From contig NC_135504.1 of the NCBI RefSeq assembly GCF_052857255.1, positions 143,308,121 through 143,372,120 on the forward strand: 64,000 nt of DNA, given 5' to 3'. The DNA is from Amblyomma americanum. Lineage: Eukaryota > Arthropoda > Arachnida > Ixodida > Ixodidae. This document shows, one piece after another, positions 59,140 to 64,000 of this stretch. Numbering within the stretch: the stretch's first letter is position 1; each line of letters opens with the position of its first letter. The translations under genes were made by a program, and so were the position numbers. Below the pieces are notes generated by a model. The model saw nothing but the letters and a program-made list of their open reading frames with translations, was not told the origin of the DNA and made no database searches.

Positions 59140-60781
59140 CTGAGAGAAAAAGTTTACACCTTTCCCTCGTCTACTATTCGACGACTTGTAAAATCGATGC
59201 TCGTGAATCTTGCTAGTTTCGACCTAAAACGATGTATCCCGTTGTTTTGAGCCGGAATGCAAGTTTTTGCGCAGTTCTGAGAGAAAAAGTTTACACCTTT
59301 CTCTCGTGTACTCTTCGACGACTTGTAAAATCGATGCTCGTGAATCTTGCAAGTTTCGGTCTAAAACGATGTAACCCGTTGTTTTGAGCCGGAATACAAG
59401 TTTTCGCGAGGTTCTGAGGGAAAAAGTTTACACCTTTCTCTCGTCTACTCTTCGACGACTTGTAAAATCGATGCTCGTGAATCAAGCTGGTTTCGATCTA
59501 GAACGATGTATCCCGTTGTTTAGAGCCGGAATACAAGTTCTCGCGCAGTTCTGAGAGAAAACGTTTACACCTTTCTATCGTCTACTCTTCGACGACTTCT
59601 AAAATTGATGCTCGTGAATCATGGTAGTTTCGATCTAAAACGATGTATCCCGTTGTTTTGAGCCGGAATACAAGTTTTCGCGCAGTTCTGAGAGAAAAAG
59701 TTTACACCTTTCTCTCGTCTACTCCTCGACGACTTGTAAAATCGATGCTCGTGAATCATGATAGTTTCGATCTAAACGATGTATCCCGTTGTTTTGAGCC
59801 GGAATGCAAGTTTTCGCGAGGTTCTGAGGGAAAAAGTTTACACCTTTCTCTCGTCTACTCTTCGACGACTTGTAAAATCGATGCTCGTGAATCAAGCTGG
59901 TTTCGATCTAGAACGATGTATCCCGTTGTTTTGAGCCGGAATACAAGTTCTCGCGCAGTTCTGAGAGAAAACGTTTACACCTTTCTATTGTCTACTCTTC
60001 GACGACTTCTAAAATCGATGCTCGTGAATCATGGTAGTTTCGATCTAAAACGATGTATCCCGTTGTTTTGAGCCGGAATACAAGTTTTCGCGCAGTTCTG
60101 AGAGAAAAAGTTTACACCTTTCTCTCGTCTACTCCTCGACGACTTGTAAAATCGATGCTCGTGAATCATGCTAGTTTCGATCTAAACGATGTATCCCGTT
60201 GTTTTGAGCCGGAATACAAGTTTTCGCGCAGTTCTGAGAGAAAAAGTTTACACCTTTCTCTCGTGTACTCTTCGACGACTTGTAAAATCGATGCTATTGA
60301 ATCTTGCTAGTTTCGATCTAAAACGATGTATCCCGTTGTTTTGAGCCGGAATACAAGTTTTCGCGCAGTTTTGAAAGAAAAAGTTTACACCTTTCTCTCG
60401 TGTGCTCTTCGACGACTTGTGAAATTGATGCTCGTGAATCTTGCTAGATTCAATCTAAAACGATATATCCCGTTCTTTTGAGCCGGAATACAAGTTTTCG
60501 CGCAGTTCTGAGAGAAAAAGTTTACACACTTCTCTCGTCTACTCTTCGACGACTTGTAAAATCGATGCTCGTGAATCTTGCTAGTTTCAATCTAAAACGA
60601 CGTATCCCGTTGTTTTGAGCCGGAATACAAGTTTTCGCGCAGTTCTGAGAGAAAAAGTTTACACCTTTCTCTCGTGTACTCTTCGACGACTTGTAAAATC
60701 GATGCTATTGAATCTTGCTAGTTTCGATCTAAAACGATGTATCCCGTTGTTTTGAGCCGGAATACAAGTTTTCGTGCAGTT
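59140..60781 (+). repeat. 12-monomer block, 1642 bp (copy 3)
   Basis: It matches 53942 onward at about 5.2 kb offset and 56949 onward at about 2.19 kb offset, sharing 'gtttttgcg', 'gtttagagcc', 'catgatag' and 'tctattgtc'. It diverges after the last d monomer, where it enters a 'tttttctcg' monomer instead of a class 4. Confidence 0.8.
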
Positions 60782-61466
60782 CTGAGAGAAAAAGTTTACA
60801 CCTTTTTCTCGTCTATATTCGACGACTTTGTAAAATCGATGCTCGTGAATCTTGCTAGTTTCGACCTGAAACGATGTATCCCGTTGTTTTGAGCCGGAAT
60901 ACAAGTTTTCGCGCAGTTCTGAGAGAAAAAATTTATACCTTTCTTTCGTGTACTCTTCGACGACTTGTAAAATCGATGCTCGTGAATCTTGCTAGTTTCG
61001 ATCTAAAATGATGAATCCCGTTGTTTTGAGCCGGAATAGAAGTTTTCGCGCAGTTCTGAGAGAAAAAGTTTACACCTTTCTCTCGTCTACTCTTCGACGA
61101 CTTGTAAAATCGATGCTCGTGAATCTTGCAAGTTTCGATCTAAAACGATGTAACCCGTTGTTTTGAGCCGGAATACAAGTTTTCGCGAGGTTCTGAGAGA
61201 AAAAGTTTACACCTTTCTCTCTTCTACTCTTCGACGACTTGTAAAATCGATGCTCGTGAATCTTGCTGGTTTCGATCTAAAACGATGTATCCCGTTGTTT
61301 TGAGCCGGAATAGAAGTTTTCGCGCAGTTCTGAGACAAAACGTTTACACCCTTCTCTCGTCTACTCTTCGACGACTTGTAAAATCGATGCTATTGAATCT
61401 TGCTAGTTTCGATCTAAAACGATGTATCCCGTTGTTTTGAGCCGGAATACAAGTTTTCGCGCAGTT
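60782..61466 (+). repeat. 'tttttctcg' monomer plus deleted copy of the 17-mer start
   Basis: Monomer 60782 ('tttttctcg', 'gtctatattcg', 'gactttg', 'gacctgaaacg') matches 52300. Monomers at 60919, 61056, 61193 and 61330 follow the first four of the 17-mer (class 6, 'cttgcaag', 'ctcttctactc', 'ctgagacaaaacg'). Then the array jumps straight to the 'cgacgtctttg' monomer at 61467. Three monomers present in copies 1 to 3 (gtacttttcg, ctattcttcg, gtctatattcg) are missing, and the junction keeps 137-bp phase. Confidence 0.8.
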
Positions 61467-62972
61467 CTGAGAGAAAAAGTTTACACCTTTCTCTCGTGTA
61501 CTCTTCGACGTCTTTGTAAAATCTATGCTCGTGAATCTTGCTAATTTCGACCTAAAACGATGTATTCCGTTGTTTTGAGCCGGAATACAAGTTTTGGCGC
61601 AGTTCTGAGAGAAAAAGTTTACAACTTTCCCTCGTCTACTATTCGACGACTTGTAAAATCGATGCTCGTGAATCTTGCTAGTTTCAATCTAAAACGACGT
61701 ATCCCGTTGTTTTGAGCCGGAATACAAGTTTTCGCGCAGTTCTGAGAGAAAAAGTTTACACCTTTCTCTCGTCTACTCTTCGACGACTTGTAAAATCGAT
61801 GCTCGTGAATCATGCTAGTTTCGATCTGAACGATGTATCCCGTTGTTTTGAGCCGGAATACAAGTTTTGGCGCAGTTCTGAGAGAAAAAGTTTACACCTT
61901 TCCCTCGTCTACTATTCGACGACTTGTAAAATCGATGCTCGTGAATCTTGCTAGTTTCGACCTAAAACGATGTATCCCGTTGTTTTGAGCCGGAATGCAA
62001 GTTTTCGCGCAGTTCTGAGAGAAAAAGTTTACACCTTTCTCTCGTGTACTCTTCGACGACTTGTAAAATAAATGCTCGTGAATCTTGCTAGTTTCGATCT
62101 AAAACGATGAATCCCGTTGTTTTGAGCCGGAATACAAGCTTTCGCGCAGTTTTGAGAGAAAAAGTTTACACCTTTCTCTCGTCTACTCTTCGACGACTTG
62201 TAAAATCGATGCTCGTGAATCTTGCAAGTTTCGGTCTAAAACGATGTATCCCTTTGTTTTGAGCCGGAAAACAAGTTCTCGCGTAGTTCTGAGAGAAAAC
62301 GTTTACACCTTTCTATCGTCTACTCTTCGACGACTTCTAAAATCGATGCTCGTGAATCATGGTAGTTTCGATCTAAAACGATGTATCCCGTTGTTTTGAG
62401 CCGGAATACAAGTTTTCGCGCAGTTCTGAGAGAAAAAGTTTACACCTTTCTCTCGTCTACTCCTCGACGACTTGTAAAATCGATGCTCGTGAATCATGCT
62501 AGTTTCGATCTAAACGATGTATCCCGTTGTTTTGAGCCGGAATACAAGTTTTCGCGCAGTTTTGAAAGAAAAAGTTTACACCTTTCTCTCGTGTGCTCTT
62601 CGACGACTTGTGAAATTGATGCTCGTGAATCTTGCTAGATTGAATCTAAAACGATATATCCCGTTCTTTTGAGCCGGAATACAAGTTTTCGCGCAGTTCT
62701 GAGAGAAAAAGTTTACACACTTCTCTCGTCTACTCTTCGACGACTTGTAATATCGATGCTCGTGAATCTTGCTAGTTTCGATCTAAAACGATGTAACCCG
62801 TTGTTTTGAGCCGGAATACAAGTTTTCGCGCAGTTCTGAGAGAAAAAGTTTACACCTTTCTCTCGTCTACTCTTCGACGACTTGTAAAATCGATGCTCGT
62901 GAATCTTGCTAGTTTCAATCTAAAACGACGTATCCCGTTGTTTTGAGCCGGAATACAAGTTTTGGCGCAGTT
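61467..62972 (+). repeat. 11-monomer block, 1506 bp (copy 2)
   Basis: It repeats 50657-52162 at exactly 10810 bp, including 'gatctgaacg', 'acaagctttcg', 'gcgtagttc' and 'agattgaatc'. Differences by eye are 'tacaactttccc' near 61621, 'aaaataaatg' near 62066 and 'gtatcccttt' near 62250. Confidence 0.85.
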
Positions 62973-64000
62973 CTGAGAGAAAAAGTTTACACCTTTCCCT
63001 CGTCTACTATTCGACGACTTGTAAAATCGATGCTCGTGAATCTTGCAAGTTTCGGTCTAAAACGATGTAACCCGTTGTTTTGAGCCGGAATACAAGTTTT
63101 CGCGAGGTTCTGAGGGAAAAAGTTTACACCTTTCTCTCGTCTACTCTTCGACGACTTGTAAAATCGATGCTCGTGAATCAAGCTGGTTTCGATCTAGAAC
63201 GATGTATCCCGTTGTTTAGAGCCGGAATACAAGTTCTCGCGCAGTTCTGAGAGAAAACGTTTACACCTTTCTATCGTCTACTCTTCGACGACTTCTAAAA
63301 TTGATGCTCGTGAATCATGGTAGTTTCGATCTAAAACGATGTATCCCGTTGTTTTGAGCCGGAATACAAGTTTTCGCGCAGTTCTGAGAGAAAAAGTTTA
63401 CACCTTTCTCTCGTCTACTCCTCGACGACTTGTAAAATCGATGCTCGTGAATCATGATAGTTTCGATCTAAACGATGTATCCCGTTGTTTTGAGCCGGAA
63501 TGCAAGTTTTCGCGAGGTTCTGAGGGAAAAAGTTTACACCTTTCTCTCGTCTACTCTTCGACGACTTGTAAAATCGATGCTCGTGAATCAAGCTGGTTTC
63601 GATCTAGAACGATGTATCCCGTTGTTTTGAGCCGGAATACAAGTTCTCGCGCAGTTCTGAGAGAAAACGTTTACACCTTTCTATTGTCTACTCTTCGACG
63701 ACTTCTAAAATCGATGCTCGTGAATCATGGTAGTTTCGATCTAAAACGATGTATCCCGTTGTTTTGAGCCGGAATACAAGTTTTCGCGCAGTTCTGAGAG
63801 AAAAAGTTTACACCTTTCTCTCGTCTACTCCTCGACGACTTGTAAAATCGATGCTCGTGAATCATGCTAGTTTCGATCTAAACGATGGATCCCGTTGTTT
63901 TGAGCCGGAATACAAGTTTTCGCGCAGTTCTGAGAGAAAAAGTTTACACCTTTCTCTCGTGTACTCTTCGACGACTTGCAAAATCGATGCTATTGAATCT
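62973..64000 (+). repeat. Copy 4 of the 53942-type block, cut by the window end
   Basis: A 5/1 fusion monomer at 62973 ('ttccctcg', 'ctactattc', then 'cttgcaag') leads into 2 ('gtttagagcc'), 3, 4 ('catgatag'), 2, 3 ('tctattgtc'), 4 and d. Sequence from about 63110 follows 59414 onward. The array runs off the window inside a d monomer. Confidence 0.8.

Larger units (their letters stand above)
1..64000 (+). repeat. 137-bp satellite DNA array, uninterrupted and head-to-tail across the whole window
   Basis: The motif 'ctgagag' (or a one- to three-base variant) recurs every 137 bp from base 1 to the end, for example at 1, 138, 275, 412, 549 and 686. Monomers of 135, 136, 138 and 142 bp occur at identifiable indels. 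All monomers share the same order of landmarks: 'gtttacacc', 'tttctctcg', 'ttcgacgac', 'aaaatcgatg', 'gatctaaaacgatg', 'cccgttgttttgagcc' and 'acaagttttcg'. Orientation never switches and no foreign sequence interrupts the array. About 467 monomers are present. Such arrays in eukaryotes usually belong to centromeric or other constitutive heterochromatin; that role is inference. The family is not one I recognise. The array may be transcribed as non-coding RNA, but nothing in the sequence shows this. Confidence 0.98.
34090..64000 (+). repeat. Domain II: HOR family with monomer classes 1-6 and a-d
   Basis: Classes are: 1 ('ttgagag' start, 'cttgcaag', 'ggtct', 'gtaaccc', 'gcgaggtt'); 2 ('ctgaggg', 'caagctgg', 'gatctagaacg', 'gttctcg'); 3 ('aaaacg', 'tttctatcg', 'cttcta', 'catggtag'); 4 ('ctactcctcg', 'catgctag', 'gatctaaacg', 136 bp, 'ttggcg'); 5 ('ttccctcg', 'ctactattc', 'gacc', 'acaatg', 'aatgcaag'); 6 ('gtgtactc', 'gatgaatcc', 'cagtttt'); a ('ttgaaag', 'gtgtgctc', 'agattcaatc', 'atatatccc', 'ttctttt'); b ('acacttc', 'gtaatatc', 'gtaaccc'); c ('gatgctagtg', 'gacgtatcc', 'acatgtt'); d ('gtgtactc', 'gatgctattg'). 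None of the domain I hallmarks 'gaggaaaatttgac', 'cagatcgg' or 'ctcttgaatcttgctgg' was seen after about 33.7 kb. Confidence 0.85.

Noticed and set aside
1..64000. CRISPR array
   Set aside because: The 137-bp period is far too long for a CRISPR repeat plus spacer and there are no unique spacers; the entire unit repeats.
1..64000. Centromeric 137-bp repeat of sorghum, sugarcane or Miscanthus
   Set aside because: Only the unit length agrees. I cannot recall or verify any sequence similarity, so length alone is not used to assign a host.
1..64000. Telomeric, rDNA, tRNA-derived or transposon-derived elements
   Set aside because: No telomere-type hexamer or heptamer runs, no rRNA or tRNA signatures, no terminal repeats, target-site duplications or poly-A tails beyond the A10 tract at 1650-1659, which sits inside a satellite monomer.

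Overview
The whole window is one uninterrupted head-to-tail array of a satellite DNA with a 137-bp monomer. About 467 monomers fill the 64 kb, all in the same orientation, and both window ends lie inside the array. I see no protein-coding gene, RNA gene, transposon insertion, inversion, CRISPR array or unique-sequence island. The many short open frames are by-products of reading a 137-bp repeat (137 = 3x45+2). A regular, higher-order-organised satellite of this size is typical of eukaryotic centromeric, pericentromeric or subtelomeric heterochromatin. I do not recognise the family, so I name no host. A 137-bp unit length is also known for a centromeric repeat of sorghum, sugarcane and Miscanthus, but I see no sequence match that would support that assignment.

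Monomer anatomy, with base 1 set at the recurring 'ctgagag': hand-counted GC of the consensus is about 42% (57/137). It holds 11 CpG, about 1.9 times the number expected from its composition. It carries a perfect 8-bp inverted repeat (bases 3-10 and 22-29, 11-nt loop). A second 5-bp dyad overlaps the first (28-32 and 41-45), and a long-range 7-bp inverted pair lies at 45-51 and 119-125. The clean monomer at 16290-16426 serves as reference.

Monomers fall into recognisable variant classes that recur in fixed order, so the array has higher-order repeat (HOR) structure. Domain I (1-34089) is built from classes I call S,T,V,J,H,K,L,G,P,Q,R (full 11-monomer cycle at 15469-16974) plus X. Shortened or rearranged units there are a 4-mer TXKL pair (18481-19576), a 9-mer pair (11363-13688), another 9-mer pair (20261-22726), alternating 7-mer and 10-mer units (26284-31626), and a 2.6-2.7 kb block present twice about 8.2 kb apart. 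Domain II (34090-64000) starts abruptly at a monomer boundary and is built from classes 1-6 and a-d. A basic 6-mer (821 bp) alternates with 7-, 8-, 9- and 11-mer derivatives from 34364 to 43261. A 17-mer (2329 bp) and a roughly 5.6-kb super-unit run from 42441 to 50656. A further family of 1.4-1.8 kb blocks recurs 3.0, 5.2 and 10.8 kb apart from 50657 to the end. Class order R-S-T of domain I matches 4-a-b of domain II, so the two domains descend from one ancestral HOR.

Nothing here looks like a multi-gene system. The interest lies in the array itself: nested HORs, a sharp boundary between two HOR families, in-register deletion derivatives, overlapping dyads, and CpG richness. Offsets come from matching diagnostic variants and monomer starts by hand; no alignment or percent identity was computed.
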